DNA of 64,000 bases from Bradyrhizobium sp. CCGUVB1N3 (GCF_024199925.1 NZ_JANADR010000001.1:9489501-9553500), one strand, 5' to 3'. Counted from the stretch's first letter, positions 1 to 9,776 are shown. Notes: generated by a model from the letters alone, not told the origin. Numbers and translations are program-made.

Positions 1-9
1 CGCAGTCTC

Positions 10-927
10 GTGAAGGCGATTGCCGTCGTGCTGGCGCTGGCGCTGCCGACCGCGCTCGCGATCACCTCCGCCGACGCCCGCGTCGGTGGCGGCCTCTCGT
101 CGGGCTCGCGCGGTTCGCGGACCTTCTCCGCACCGCCGTCGACCTCGACCGCCCCGGGCACGGCCACCCCCTTCAACCGCACCTATAGCCAGCCGGGCGC
201 GAACTCGACCGCGCCGATGGGGGGCGGCATGTTCAACCGTCCGGGCGGCAGCATGCTGCGCGGACTCGCGGCGGGCTTCATCGGCGCCGGCCTGTTCGGA
301 CTGCTGTTCGGCGGCGGCCTGTTCGGTGGCCTCGGCGGCCTGTCGTCGATCCTCGGCCTGATCCTCCAGATCGTGCTGGTCGTGTTCCTGGTGCGCATGG
401 CGATGTCCTGGTGGCAGCGCCGTCACACACCACAGGCGGCCTATGCGGGGGCGGGCGCAGCCAGCGGACCGCAGCCGAGCTATCGCAGCGGACTTGGTTT
501 CGGTCTTGGCGCCAACAACGCGCCGCTGGAGATCCAGCCGGCCGATTACGAAAGCTTCGAGCGCCTGCTCGGGGATATCCAGGCCGCCTGGTCGAACGAG
601 GATGTTGCAAAATTGCATACGCTCGCGACGCCGGAAATGGTCGCCTATTTCGAGAAGGATCTGACCGAGAACCGTGCCCGCAACGTCGTCAACAAGACTT
701 CCAACGTGAAGCTGTTGCAGGGCGATCTGGCGGAAGCCTGGCGCGAGGACGTGACCGACTATGCCACCGTCGCGATGCGCTTCGCGCTGACCGACAAGAC
801 GGTCGATCGCAACACCGGCGCAATCGTTGCCGGCAGCGAGCAGCCGACCGAAATCACGGAGGTGTGGACCTTCGCGCGCCGGCCCGGCAGCAACTGGGAA
901 CTGTCGGCGATCCAGCAGACCAACTGA
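10..927 (+). CDS. Tim44-like domain protein (5' end may lie outside the window)
   Basis: Probable inner-membrane or periplasmic protein with a Tim44-like domain. Residues 1-24 look like a signal peptide ending near ADARVGGG. Residues 25-80 are a Ser/Pro/Gly-rich linker. Residues 84-134 are a Gly-rich hydrophobic stretch that ends in a clear membrane segment and MSWWQRR. The Tim44-like part covers about residues 175-300, with the family pattern of an acidic helix (ESFERLLGDIQAAW) followed by beta strands and a terminal TEVWTF region. In mitochondria Tim44 belongs to the import motor. The role of bacterial relatives is not established. The GTG at position 10 is so close to the window edge that an upstream start is possible. 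A hairpin terminator follows at 951-980. Confidence 0.8.
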   Translation: MKAIAVVLALALPTALAITSADARVGGGLSSGSRGSRTFSAPPSTSTAPGTATPFNRTYSQPGANSTAPMGGGMFNRPGGSMLRGLAAGFIGAGLFGLLFGGGLFGGLGGLSSILGLILQIVLVVFLVRMAMSWWQRRHTPQAAYAGAGAASGPQPSYRSGLGFGLGANNAPLEIQPADYESFERLLGDIQAAWSNEDVAKLHTLATPEMVAYFEKDLTENRARNVVNKTSNVKLLQGDLAEAWREDVTDYATVAMRFALTDKTVDRNTGAIVAGSEQPTEITEVWTFARRPGSNWELSAIQQTN

Positions 928-950
928 TCGCCTTGCGACCTCTGGAACAA

Positions 951-980
951 AGGCGTCGTGCTCCGGCACGGCGCCTTTTT
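951..980 (+). terminator. Rho-independent terminator after the Tim44-like gene
   Basis: AGGCG-t-CGTGC, loop TCCG, GCACG-g-CGCCT, then a run of T. It lies 24 bases after the stop codon of the Tim44-like gene. Confidence 0.75.
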
Positions 981-1075
981 GTTTGGGTACTTCACGTCGC
1001 GGCGGCGGAATAATGCGGCGCGCCTCGGGTTCGAGTCAGGCGGCGGCCAAAATAAAATCACAACCGGAGGAAGCG

Positions 1076-1762
1076 ATGACCCGTTTCGAGAGACCGACGA
1101 CATTCCCAAGCTTCGCGTTCGCCGTGGCTGCGCTCGCCTTGCTCGCGGCACCGTCTGCTCAGGCACAATCGGCCGACATGACCTTCTTCGTCACCTCCAG
1201 CGGGCCCGGCAAGGGCGCCGATCTCGGCGGCCTCGATGGCGCCGATGCGCAATGCCAGAAGCTCGCGCAATCCGCCGGCGCCGGCACCAAGACCTGGCAC
1301 GCGTACCTTTCGACGCAGGCCGCCGACGGCAAGCCCGCCGTCAACGCGCGCGACCGCATCGGCAAGGGTCCCTGGCAGAATGCGAAGGGCGCCGTCATCG
1401 CCAAGGACGTTGCCGATCTGCACAGCGCCAACAAGATCAACAAGGAGACGTCGCTGACCGAGAAGGGCGAGGTGGTGAACGGTTTTGGTGACCAGCCGAA
1501 CCGGCACGACGTCCTGACGGGATCGCAGCCCGACGGCACGGCCTTCGCAGGCACCGACGATCGAACCTGCAAGAACTGGACGTCCAGCACGCAGGGAGCG
1601 GCGATGGTCGGCCATTCCGACGTCAGCGGTCCGGCCACGAACCCGACGGCTAAATCCTGGAATACCGCACATCCCTCGCGCGGTCCCGATGGCGGCTGCT
1701 CGCAGGCCGACCTGAAGAGCACCGGCGGCGACGGGCTGCTCTACTGCTTCGCGGCGAACTAG
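1076..1762 (+). CDS. Secreted lectin-like (endostatin/C-type-lectin-fold) protein
   Basis: A 228-residue exported protein. Residues 1-30 form a signal peptide (hydrophobic FAVAALALLAAPSAQAQ). The mature part starts with MTFFVTSSGPGKGADLGGLDGADAQC, the pattern of the collagen NC10/endostatin or C-type-lectin-like fold seen in secreted bacterial proteins, where FVT..., GGL.GAD and C recur. Four cysteines are present, including C..S near the end, which suits periplasmic disulfides. The ATG at 1076 is chosen because GGAGG lies 5 bases upstream and the signal peptide begins there, although the frame stays open further upstream. Ligand and role are unknown. The fold assignment is from pattern recall only. 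Confidence 0.7.
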   Translation: MTRFERPTTFPSFAFAVAALALLAAPSAQAQSADMTFFVTSSGPGKGADLGGLDGADAQCQKLAQSAGAGTKTWHAYLSTQAADGKPAVNARDRIGKGPWQNAKGAVIAKDVADLHSANKINKETSLTEKGEVVNGFGDQPNRHDVLTGSQPDGTAFAGTDDRTCKNWTSSTQGAAMVGHSDVSGPATNPTAKSWNTAHPSRGPDGGCSQADLKSTGGDGLLYCFAAN

Positions 1763-1767
1763 GGGAA

Positions 1768-1888
1768 GTCATTCCGGGGCCTGCGTGATCGCGAACCCCA
1801 ATGCGCAATTGCGCATTGGGGAATCTCGAGATTCTCAGGTGCGCAATTGCGCACCATAGTTCGATGCTTCGCATCGCCCCGGAATGAC
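1768..1888. repeat. Dispersed inverted-repeat element, family A, copy 1
   Basis: Perfect 12-bp terminal inverted repeats GTCATTCCGGGG (1768-1779) and CCCCGGAATGAC (1877-1888). Inside are further palindromes: CAATGCGCAATTGCGCATTG, AATCTCGAGATT, GGTGCGCAATTGCGCACC and CGATGCTTCGCATCG. The whole unit can fold as a cruciform or branched RNA. Related copies lie at 12206-12312 and 16058-16138. Confidence 0.85.
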
Positions 1889-1942
1889 GGAGACTGTGAT
1901 CGTCTGCTAAACTCGTCGCAGATAGATCACGGATAATCCCTC

Positions 1943-2650
1943 ATGAAATACGAGCTCTATTACTGGCCCGAGATCCAGGGCCGCGGCGAATATGTGCGGC
2001 TGGCGCTGGAGGAGGCGAGGGCGGCCTATGTCGACGTGGCGCGCGGGCCGCGCGGCACGGCTGCGATGATGAAGATGATGGATGCGCAAGGAGGAACGCC
2101 GCCCTTTGCGCCGCCGTTCCTGAAAGCCGGCAAGCTCGTCATCGGCCAGACCGCCAACATCCTGCTTTATCTAGGCAGCCGCCGCGGCCTCGCGCCAAAG
2201 ACCGAGGCCGGCAAATTATGGGTGCATCAGCTCCAGCTCACGATCGCCGATTTCGTGCTGGAGATCCACGACACCCATCATCCGCTTGGGCCGTCGCTCT
2301 ACTATGAGGACGCACGGCCGGCTGCGAAGAAGCGCACCGCCGAGTTCTGGAAGGAGCGCGTGCCGAAATATCTCGGCTATTTCGAGGAGCTGCTCGATGC
2401 CAATGGCGGCATCTACCTCACCGGCCGCAGGCTCACCTACGCCGACCTCTCGCTGTTCCAGATCGTCGACGGCCTGCGCTATGCGTTTCCAAAACGCATG
2501 CGCGCCTTCGAGAAGGAAATCCCCGACCTCGTCGCGCTACGCGACCGCGTCGCGGCGCGGCCGAACATCAAGGCCTATCTCGCAAGCGAGCGCCGCATTC
2601 CCTTCAACGAGCAGGGCATCTTCCGCTGCTACAAGGAGCTCGACACGTAA
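1943..2650 (+). CDS. Glutathione S-transferase family protein
   Basis: A 235-residue cytosolic protein of the glutathione transferase fold. The N-terminal thioredoxin-like domain (residues 1-85) starts with the beta strand KYELYYWP and helix GRGEYVRLALEEA. It contains PPFAPPFLKAGKLVIGQTANILLYLG, matching the cis-proline and the Q-T/S glutathione-binding region. Residues 95-230 form the all-helical C-terminal domain, with the conserved TYADLSLFQIVDGL N-capping and Asp motif. The substrate cannot be told from sequence. It stands alone between repeat copy 1 and a convergent methyltransferase gene whose stop lies next to its own. Confidence 0.87.
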   Translation: MKYELYYWPEIQGRGEYVRLALEEARAAYVDVARGPRGTAAMMKMMDAQGGTPPFAPPFLKAGKLVIGQTANILLYLGSRRGLAPKTEAGKLWVHQLQLTIADFVLEIHDTHHPLGPSLYYEDARPAAKKRTAEFWKERVPKYLGYFEELLDANGGIYLTGRRLTYADLSLFQIVDGLRYAFPKRMRAFEKEIPDLVALRDRVAARPNIKAYLASERRIPFNEQGIFRCYKELDT

Positions 2651-2651
2651 G

Positions 2652-3326
2652 CTACCAGACGCCCGGCAGCAGCCGATGGCGCACGCGCAGCGCATAGTCG
2701 GCATAGCCGGGCAGGCCCTGGATCAGCGTGCGCTCCTCGATACGGATGCGGATCGCGAGCAAGACGAGGAACAGCGGCACCATCGCGACGCCCCACCATG
2801 AGCCGACCAGCAGCGGCACGCCGAGGAAGAACAGCACCATGCCGCTGTACATGGGATGCCGCACATAGGCGTAAGGTCCGCTCGAGACCACGTGCTGCGC
2901 GCGCTCGGTTTGCAGCTTCACCACGGGTGCGGCGAATGAGTTCTCGCGAAACACCCAAAGAATGCAGGCCGTCGAGAGCAGGCTCAGCACGAAGCCTAGC
3001 ACCTGCAACGCGACTGGCACGTCAGAGGCGAGCCACCGCCGGTCCAGCCCCATCGTGACCAGCCAGGCCAGCATCGCCAGGATGAATACGGCCATGAAGA
3101 CCTTGTCGGCGGCCGGCTGGTCTTTCTGGATGACCGGGCGGAGGCGTTCGGCGAGCAGCGCCGGATCGAGCCGGTATAGCCACCAGCCGCAGACCGGGCC
3201 GAGCAGCGCAGAGGCGATCAGCCACACCCACAGGGAGGGCCAGTCCAGCGTGCCGGCGCCCGCAAACATCAGCGCGCCCATCGCGACGACGACGATCGAG
3301 TTCTGCAAGAGCAGTCTTGCGATCAT
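2652..3326 (-). CDS. Isoprenylcysteine carboxyl methyltransferase (ICMT/PEMT) family membrane protein
   Basis: A 224-residue membrane methyltransferase-like protein. Hydrophobic segments lie at about residues 10-30, 33-52, 75-95, 105-128 and 160-190. The conserved SAM-binding C-terminal pattern is GPYAYVRHPMYSGMVLFFLG followed by RIRIEERTLIQGLPGYADYALRVRHRLLPGVW. RHPMY and the E-E pair are hallmarks of the ICMT/NnrU/PEMT group. These enzymes methylate membrane-embedded substrates, but bacterial substrates are mostly unknown. The gene converges on the GST gene with a 1-base gap. Confidence 0.82.
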   Translation of the reverse strand: MIARLLLQNSIVVVAMGALMFAGAGTLDWPSLWVWLIASALLGPVCGWWLYRLDPALLAERLRPVIQKDQPAADKVFMAVFILAMLAWLVTMGLDRRWLASDVPVALQVLGFVLSLLSTACILWVFRENSFAAPVVKLQTERAQHVVSSGPYAYVRHPMYSGMVLFFLGVPLLVGSWWGVAMVPLFLVLLAIRIRIEERTLIQGLPGYADYALRVRHRLLPGVW

Positions 3327-3407
3327 GCGCGGTTCCCTGCAATTCGCGCATGATGCTAGCGCCGCTATCTGGCAAAGATGCGGCCTGAAGGCTGGCGAAA
3401 GCCGAGG

Positions 3408-3581
3408 TTAGGCGTACTGATCGATCCGCGTGCCCTGGCCCGGCGGCAGCGGCGGAGCCGGCGGCGGCTGATAGCTGGAATCGGAATCGTTAGCCTTGGT
3501 CTGGTCGTCCTGCTGCTTGGACGTGTCGTAGTTTGGCACCACGACCGCGATCGGAGGCGGCGTAACGCTGGAAACACTCAT
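3408..3581 (-). CDS. Small proline-rich hypothetical protein (57 aa)
   Basis: A short reading frame starting MSVSSVTPPPIAVVVPNYDT, followed by a polar Q/D/N/S-rich middle (SKQQDDQTKANDSDSS) and a proline stretch PPPAPPLPPGQGTRIDQYA. The start has a good ribosome-binding site (GAGG about 8 bases upstream). There is no membrane segment and no recognised domain. The composition is unlike a random GC-rich frame (several Asp, Gln and Asn, no Arg run), which supports a real gene. Function unknown. Confidence 0.6.
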   Translation of the reverse strand: MSVSSVTPPPIAVVVPNYDTSKQQDDQTKANDSDSSYQPPPAPPLPPGQGTRIDQYA

Positions 3582-3690
3582 CCGCAAATCCTCACAGATT
3601 GAAACACGCGAGCATGACCCGCGGGAGCCGAAACTTCCGTGAAGCAGATCGTTAAAATGCGAGGGATTTGAGCGCGCTTGCGCTATCCGC

Positions 3691-4170
3691 CTACTCGTCC
3701 TTCGGCCGCGTAATCGCGATCGAGGCTTCGGTCTTGGTGCGCGCGCACTCCATGTTCAGCCGCTTGTAGCGCATCGACACCTTGTCGCCGCGCAAAATGC
3801 CCATGCGCTTCAGGCAGCGCGTCGCACCGGTCGAGGTGTCGTCCTTCGGCAGCGTGAAGATGATCGCCGCCGCCGAGGCGACGAGATCATAAAACTGCGG
3901 CGTCGGCCGTCGGTCGCCCTTGGCATAGAGCTCGTTGGAATAGGTCTGGCCCTGCGCACGACAGCCGAGCGACAATTCCTTCGCCGCCGGATGGGTGAGA
4001 TAGATGATGTTGGCGGCCTTGAAGTTGACCTTCAGCCCGTCGATGCCGTTGCCGAGCTGCTTTGCGATGTCGTCGCACTGGTCCGCGCGAGCGGGGGAGG
4101 CGAAGACCACAAGGCCGGTAATTGCGGCGGCAAGCAGGATCGCGCCGCGGACGTTCAAGTTCAATGTCAT
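3691..4170 (-). CDS. Exported hypothetical protein
   Basis: A 159-residue protein starting MTLNLNVRGAILLAAAITGL, with a signal peptide cleaved near ASPARA-DQC. The mature part has Cys at the new N-terminus region (DQCDDI) and near LGCRAQG, TRCLKRMG and MECART, so two periplasmic disulfides are possible. The ATG at 4170 is preferred over 4200 because the signal peptide begins there and AGGGG lies 10 bases before it. No domain was recognised. It is divergent from the fumarase gene. Confidence 0.75.
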   Translation of the reverse strand: MTLNLNVRGAILLAAAITGLVVFASPARADQCDDIAKQLGNGIDGLKVNFKAANIIYLTHPAAKELSLGCRAQGQTYSNELYAKGDRRPTPQFYDLVASAAAIIFTLPKDDTSTGATRCLKRMGILRGDKVSMRYKRLNMECARTKTEASIAITRPKDE

Positions 4171-4422
4171 GATGAAAAGCCCCTTCGGGGGCGCATTCAA
4201 CCGTCGGCGGGACCGAAGTGCAAGGGGTGCAACGCGGCGCGGTTGTGCAGAGGCAGCGGACCGTGACCGCCGAACGACAGCGGCCGGAACGAGCGGACCG
4301 GGACAGCGAATCGGGATGGCCGGACGGCACAGAGCTCCCTTCCTTTTGCGCCGAAAATGCGCTTAGAACGCTTCCATGCCAGGGGCCTGCAAGAGGGCTC
4401 CGAAAACCCCGAGATCGCCCCC

Positions 4423-6078
4423 ATGAACGCTCCCACCGCCTTTCCCGACCAGTCCCAGCCTGTTCCGCCCTACAAGCACACCCCGCTGTTTCCGCTCGGC
4501 AAGGACGAGACGCCCTACAAGAAGATTTCCAGCGAGGGCGTGCGGGTCGAAAAGGTCCTGGGCAAGGACATGCTGGTGGTGTCGCGCGAGGCGCTGCGGG
4601 CACTGTCGGAGGCGGCCTTCGGCGAGATCAACCACTATCTGCGGCCGGGGCACCTGAAGCAGCTCCGCGCGATCCTGGAGGACGGCGAGGCCAGCCCGAA
4701 CGACAAGTTCGTCGCGCTCGACTTCCTGAAGAACGCCAACATCGCCGCCGGCGGCGTCCTGCCGATGTGCCAGGACACCGGCACGGCGATCATCATGGGC
4801 AAGAAGGGCTGCAACGTCATCACCGACGGTGCGGACGAGGCAGCGCTCTCGGAAGGCGCGCGCGACGCGTACCTCCGCCGCAACCTGCGCTACTCGCAGG
4901 TCGCGCCGCTGTCGATGTATGAGGAGAAGAATACCGCCAACAACATGCCGGCGCAGTGCGAGATCTACGCCGAGGGCGACGATGCCTACAAGTTCATGTT
5001 CATGGCGAAGGGCGGCGGAAGCGCCAACAAGAGCTTTCTGTTCCAGGCAACCCCCTCGGTGCTGACCAAGGACCGGCTGCTCGCCTTCCTGAAGGAGAAG
5101 GTGCTGACGCTGGGCACCGCGGCGTGCCCGCCCTATCACCTTGCGATCGTGATCGGCGGCACCTCCGCCGAGCTCTGCATGAAGACGGTGAAGCTCGCTT
5201 CCGCCCGCTATCTCGACGCGCTGCCGACCCACGGCTCGCCCGACGGCAACGCCTTCCGCGACGTCGAGATGGAGCAGGAAATCCACAAGATGACGCAGTC
5301 GCTCGGTGTCGGCGCGCAGTTCGGCGGCAAGTATTTCTGCCACGACGTGCGCGTGATCCGCATGCCGCGCCATGGCGCCTCGCTCCCGATCGGGCTCGGC
5401 GTGTCCTGCTCGGCCGACCGCCAGGTGCTCGGCAAGATCACCAGGGACGGCATCTATCTCGAGGAGCTCGAGCACAACCCCGCGCAGTATCTGCCGCAGG
5501 TCGAAGAGACGCTCGGCGGCGAGGTCGTCAAGATCGACCTCAACCAGCCCATGAAGGACATTCTGGCGACGTTCGCGAAATATCCGATCAAGACGCGGGT
5601 CTCGATGACCGGCACCATGATTGTCGCGCGCGACTCCGCACACGCCAAGCTGCGCGAGCGGCTGGAAAAGGGCGAGCCGCTGCCGGATTACTTCAAGAAC
5701 CATCCGGTCTATTACGCGGGTCCTGCAAAAACACCCGAGGGCTATGCCTCCGGCGCGTTCGGCCCGACCACGGCGGGCCGCATGGATTCCTTCGTCGACC
5801 AGTTCCAGGCCGCCGGTGGCTCGATGGTGATGGTCGCCAAAGGCAACCGCGCGCCGGCCGTGCGCGAGGCCTGCAAGAAGTATGGCGGCTTCTATCTCGG
5901 CTCGATCGGCGGCGCCGCGGCGAACCTCGCCGAGCACTGCATCAAGAAGGTCGAGGTGCTCGAATATCCCGAGCTCGGCATGGAAGCGATCTGGCGCATC
6001 GAAGTGGTCGATTTCCCGGCGTTCATCATCGTCGACGACAAGGGCAACGACTTCTTCAAGGAGTTGAACCTGGGCTAG
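4423..6078 (+). CDS. fumA: Class I fumarate hydratase ([4Fe-4S], FumA-type)
   Basis: Converts fumarate to malate in the TCA cycle in the cytosol. The 551 residues match the length of the homodimeric iron-sulfur class I fumarases. Three cysteines fit the cluster ligands: C116 ([13 protein letters not shown]), C235 (GTAACPPYH) and C329 ([11 protein letters not shown]). Their spacing equals that of E. coli FumA C105, C224 and C318 with a constant offset of 11. The C-terminal domain contains [15 protein letters not shown] and the KGNRAP segment. The start at 4423 ([10 protein letters not shown]) is taken for family length. The frame extends to 4357 without a better ribosome site. The cluster makes such enzymes oxygen-sensitive. 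A second fumarase class is not in this window. Confidence 0.93.
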   Translation: MNAPTAFPDQSQPVPPYKHTPLFPLGKDETPYKKISSEGVRVEKVLGKDMLVVSREALRALSEAAFGEINHYLRPGHLKQLRAILEDGEASPNDKFVALDFLKNANIAAGGVLPMCQDTGTAIIMGKKGCNVITDGADEAALSEGARDAYLRRNLRYSQVAPLSMYEEKNTANNMPAQCEIYAEGDDAYKFMFMAKGGGSANKSFLFQATPSVLTKDRLLAFLKEKVLTLGTAACPPYHLAIVIGGTSAELCMKTVKLASARYLDALPTHGSPDGNAFRDVEMEQEIHKMTQSLGVGAQFGGKYFCHDVRVIRMPRHGASLPIGLGVSCSADRQVLGKITRDGIYLEELEHNPAQYLPQVEETLGGEVVKIDLNQPMKDILATFAKYPIKTRVSMTGTMIVARDSAHAKLRERLEKGEPLPDYFKNHPVYYAGPAKTPEGYASGAFGPTTAGRMDSFVDQFQAAGGSMVMVAKGNRAPAVREACKKYGGFYLGSIGGAAANLAEHCIKKVEVLEYPELGMEAIWRIEVVDFPAFIIVDDKGNDFFKELNLG

Positions 6079-6213
6079 CACGCGTCCTCGTAAGAGTTCG
6101 CAAAAGCATCCTGATCAAGTTGCCACGCGTGCGGCCGCCCGTCGGCCGGGCGCGCGGCTTCGATTCGTTAGGCCGGACCAGCTCCGCCTGAACCAACCAA
6201 GGCTATTCGTCTC

Positions 6214-8172
6214 GTGTCATTCTCGACCACAAGTCCGCCGCTCGCTCGCGCTCTCGCCGAGCGCAACTACGACCGGCCGACCCCCGTTCAGATCGCCGTG
6301 CTTGCGGCCGAAGCTGTCGGCCGCGACCTTCTCGTTTCGGCCCAGACCGGCTCGGGCAAGACGATCGCCTACGGGCTCGCCATTGCAAAGAATCTGCTCG
6401 GCAGCCTGGAGCGCTTCGAGCGGGCTGCCGCACCGCTTGCCTTGATCGTCGCGCCCACTCGTGAGCTCGCCTTGCAGGTCCATCGCGAGCTCGCATGGCT
6501 CTATCAACATGCGGATGGGCGCGTCGTCTCTTGCGTCGGTGGCATGGATCCGCGCCGCGAACAGCGCGAGCTTGCCGCCGGCGCTCACATCGTGGTCGGG
6601 ACGCCCGGCCGATTGAGCGATCACTTGCGGCGCGGCCATCTCGACATCTCGGAATTGAAGACCGTCGTTCTCGACGAGGCCGACGAGATGCTCAATCTCG
6701 GTTTTCGCGAGGATATGGAATTCATCCTCGAGACCACGCCGGACACGCGCCGCACGTTGTTGTTCTCGGCGACCTTCCCGCGTGGCATCGTTGCGCTGGC
6801 AAAGCAGTATCAGCAACAGGCGTTTCGGATCGAGGTCGCCGGCGACGAAGGCGGTCACGCCGATATCGAGTACCGCGCCATCCGGATCGCCCCCGGTGAC
6901 GTCGAGCATGCGGTCGTCAACGTCTTGCGTTTTTTCGAGTCGCCGAGCGCACTGGTGTTTTGCAACACGCGAGATGCCGTCAGGCATTTGCAGGCGGCGC
7001 TGCTCGAGCGTGGTTTTTCCGTGGTCGCGCTCTCCGGCGAGTTGACGCAGAACGAACGGACCCAGGCTCTGCAGGCGCTGCGGGATGGACGTTCCCGCGT
7101 CTGCGTGGCTACCGACGTGGCGGCGCGCGGCATCGATCTGCCGAGCCTCGACCTCGTCGTTCATGCGGATCTGCCGAATGATGCGGAGGTCATGCAGCAT
7201 CGCTCGGGCCGCACCGGCCGTGCGGGCCGGAAGGGTGTCAGCGTCCTGCTGGTGCCACCCGCACGACGACGGCGTGCCGAACTGCTGCTGAACCTGTCCG
7301 GCACTGACGCCGTCTGGGGCACCGCTCCGCAGGCGGACGAGATCCGCAAGCTCGATCACGAACGCATGCTGAAGGATGCGGTGTTCGCCGAGGAGACCAC
7401 CCCCGACGATCTGGTACTGGCGCAGGCCCTGCTTGCCGAGCGGTCGCCTGAGGACATCGCCGCGGCGCTCGCGCGTCTCTATCGCGCGCGGCTTCCATCG
7501 CCCGAAGACATTCTCGATCCCGGTGAGGGGAGCGGCCGGCCGCGCGACGGGCGCGGTCGAGACAACGCGGGAACGTCGCGCGGCGATGACCGTCCCGCAG
7601 GGCCCCGATCGAAGACGGGAAAATCTTCGTCGCGCCACGGCATGGCGGAGGCCAGCGTGTGGTTCCGCGCCGCCATTGGACGAAGAAAGAACGCGGAGGC
7701 GCGCTGGCTCTTGCCGATGATTTGCCGTCGCGGCGGCATCGACAAGCGTGACATCGGCGCCATCCGGATTATGGACACCACCACCGAGTTCGAGATTTCC
7801 GAGCGGGTCGCGGAATCCTTCGCCGTCAAGATCCGGCGTCCGGACAAGGAAGACAGCATCCGCATCGAGCCGATGGCAGATGCTCCCCAGGGCCAGGCGC
7901 CTTCGGACAAGCGCACACACGCGCCCCGACGCGAGGCCGGCGATACCGATCACAGTGCTCGTCGCAGCGACCATTCCCGGGACGCGACAGGGCCAAAGCA
8001 ACGCGGCAAGCCGCACGGCGACAGCGGGTCGAAATTCCCCAGCGAGCCGAAATTCGGGAAGAAAAAGAAACACCGGGACAAGCCCAGTCACGTCGAGCAA
8101 TCGCGGCCTGCAAGCGCTTGGCCTGCGAAAGGTGCCCCTGGAAAGAAGGCAAAGAAAAATCGTCGGGACTAA
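6214..8172 (+). CDS. DEAD-box RNA helicase with DbpA-like RNA-binding domain
   Basis: ATP-dependent RNA helicase of the CsdA/DeaD/DbpA type, 652 residues. The helicase motifs appear in order: AQTGSGKT (43-50), PTRELA (81-86), TPGR (130-133), DEAD (154-157), SAT (185-187), and HRSGRTGRAGR (329-339). Residues 440-475 are an Arg/Gly/Asp linker. Residues 478-555 resemble the DbpA RNA-binding (atypical RRM) domain: VWFRAAIGRRKNAEARWLLPM then GAIRIMDTTTEFEI. The tail from about 590 is Lys/Arg-rich, typical of RNA chaperone helicases. The start is GTG at 6214. The likely role is ribosome assembly or mRNA turnover, perhaps in the cold, as for DeaD. Confidence 0.92.
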   Translation: MSFSTTSPPLARALAERNYDRPTPVQIAVLAAEAVGRDLLVSAQTGSGKTIAYGLAIAKNLLGSLERFERAAAPLALIVAPTRELALQVHRELAWLYQHADGRVVSCVGGMDPRREQRELAAGAHIVVGTPGRLSDHLRRGHLDISELKTVVLDEADEMLNLGFREDMEFILETTPDTRRTLLFSATFPRGIVALAKQYQQQAFRIEVAGDEGGHADIEYRAIRIAPGDVEHAVVNVLRFFESPSALVFCNTRDAVRHLQAALLERGFSVVALSGELTQNERTQALQALRDGRSRVCVATDVAARGIDLPSLDLVVHADLPNDAEVMQHRSGRTGRAGRKGVSVLLVPPARRRRAELLLNLSGTDAVWGTAPQADEIRKLDHERMLKDAVFAEETTPDDLVLAQALLAERSPEDIAAALARLYRARLPSPEDILDPGEGSGRPRDGRGRDNAGTSRGDDRPAGPRSKTGKSSSRHGMAEASVWFRAAIGRRKNAEARWLLPMICRRGGIDKRDIGAIRIMDTTTEFEISERVAESFAVKIRRPDKEDSIRIEPMADAPQGQAPSDKRTHAPRREAGDTDHSARRSDHSRDATGPKQRGKPHGDSGSKFPSEPKFGKKKKHRDKPSHVEQSRPASAWPAKGAPGKKAKKNRRD

Positions 8173-8714
8173 TCCGTCGCCGTACAAAGCAACACCGAGA
8201 GGCTCGGCGATGTTCTACTTAAGCTGAACGAGACATGGTTGAGCCAGCTCCGCCGTGATTGTGAGACCAGCCATTTGGAGCACAAGATCACCAAAGCTTC
8301 GAAGTAAGACTGCTGGGTCCTGCGGCGGTGCGTCTGGGAGCTGGGGCGATCAACCTGCTGCGACAGCTATCGTATACAGTCCGCATGGCAGAGCCGGTCG
8401 ACCGCGTTCTTGCGTAGCCAAGATCCAAAGCGGACATGGGCAAGCCGGAGGTCGCAGACCTTGACGTGGTTCCAATTCATGTCTATATCGCGCCCACTCG
8501 ATAGATGGCCGACGACTTGGGCCGCTTCGCCTCGCTACTGACGGCGCGCACGTTTCAGACCCCTTCTCCAAAAATCGATCGACTGAAGAAGGGTGCCGAT
8601 CCCTCGGCGCCTAGGTCTTACGTGTACAGTGTCAGTGAAAGGATATTCTCTGTGAGCTGCGAGGCTGAGAAGTCAGTCCACCCAGCGCGCGATTGGTAGG
8701 CTTCGGATATCATC
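8173..8714. other. 542-base stretch without a supported gene
   Basis: Only short, unrelated open frames occur here and none has a ribosome site plus plausible protein. Base composition is lower in GC than the helicase gene. No hairpin terminator with a T run was found after the helicase. It may be decayed sequence plus the promoter region of the desaturase gene. I see nothing definite. Confidence 0.4.
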
Positions 8715-9776
8715 GTGAGTGTTAAACATAACTCAGGTCTGGCGTCGCCCGACACGCGACATTGGACGCGCATTCTCGGCGGCTATCGGACACCAAATCA
8801 CGTGCGCAGCATTGCCGAGCTGGCGATCACGGCATTGCCGCTCGTGACGTTATGGACTGCAGCTTGGTTCACATTCTCCATTGGCCATGCCTGGGCTTCA
8901 TTGCTCATCGCGGTTCCTGCTGCTGGCTTTCTCTTGCGCCTGTTCATGATCCAGCACGACTGCGGCCATGGCACCTTTTTCGCCAATCGTCTGGTGAACG
9001 ACTGGGTCGGCCGCGTCATTGGGGTGCTCACGCTGACGCCTTACGACTGGTGGCGCCGCACCCACGCGATCCATCACGCCACCACCGGCAACCTCGACCG
9101 GCGCGGTATCGGCGATATCGATACCCTGACAGTGCGCGAATACCAGGCCCGTTCGCGGTGGGGCCGTCTGAAATACCGACTTTACCGCCACCCGCTGGTC
9201 ATGTTCGTGCTCGGACCAGCCTATCTGTTTCTCCTGCAACACCGCCTCCCGGTCGGCCTCATGCGTGACGGTTGGCAGCCTTGGGCCAGCACAATGGCAA
9301 CCAATCTCGGCGTTGCCCTGATCGCCGCCGCCCTCACATGGTTCATCGGTATCAAGGCGTTCCTGCTCGTACATCTCCCGATCATGCTGCTCGCCGCCAC
9401 GGCCGGCGTATGGCTGTTCTATGTTCAACATCAGTTTGAGCAAACAGCGTGGGAGTGCGACGAGCGCTGGAATCTGCATCAAGCCGCCCTATACGGCAGC
9501 TCACATTACGATCTTCCGGTGTTGCTGCGCTGGTTCACAGCCAACATCGGCATCCACCACGTGCACCATCTCTGCAGTCGTATCCCCTTTTACCGGCTGC
9601 CGCACGTGCTGCGCGACCACCCGGAACTGCGCGAGGTCGGTCATATAACGCTTCTGCAGAGCTTCGGGTGCGTAAGGCTTGTGCTGTGGGACGAGGCTCA
9701 GCGCCGCCTGGTGTCGTTCCGTGAAATCAGAGCTCGAGAGTTGCAGGACGCGGCGCCAAAGCTCGCTGGACCATAG
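8715..9776 (+). CDS. Membrane fatty acid desaturase
   Basis: A 353-residue di-iron membrane desaturase that introduces a double bond into acyl chains. The three histidine boxes are HDCGH (81-85), HAIHH (117-121) and HHVHH (281-285). The last is followed by the typical LCSRIPFYRLPHVLRDHPEL. Hydrophobic hairpins lie at about 35-78, 160-180, 192-212 and 217-238. The start is GTG at 8715. The nearest match by recall is the plant/bacterial DesA-like omega-6/omega-3 type, but position specificity cannot be read from sequence. It stands alone, flanked by unannotated sequence on both sides. Confidence 0.9.
   Translation: MSVKHNSGLASPDTRHWTRILGGYRTPNHVRSIAELAITALPLVTLWTAAWFTFSIGHAWASLLIAVPAAGFLLRLFMIQHDCGHGTFFANRLVNDWVGRVIGVLTLTPYDWWRRTHAIHHATTGNLDRRGIGDIDTLTVREYQARSRWGRLKYRLYRHPLVMFVLGPAYLFLLQHRLPVGLMRDGWQPWASTMATNLGVALIAAALTWFIGIKAFLLVHLPIMLLAATAGVWLFYVQHQFEQTAWECDERWNLHQAALYGSSHYDLPVLLRWFTANIGIHHVHHLCSRIPFYRLPHVLRDHPELREVGHITLLQSFGCVRLVLWDEAQRRLVSFREIRARELQDAAPKLAGP

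Noticed and set aside
1768..1888. Possible CRISPR-like or attenuator structure in the palindromic region after the lectin-like gene
   Set aside because: The palindromes are nested, not spaced direct repeats, and copies exist at other intergenic sites, so it is a dispersed element.
4363..6081. Open frame of 572 codons antisense to the fumarase gene
   Set aside because: The fumarase protein on the plus strand has complete family motifs. The antisense frame results from high GC and codon bias and shows no domain.
6217..8187. Open frame of 656 codons antisense to the DEAD-box helicase gene
   Set aside because: Same reason; the plus strand carries all helicase motifs.
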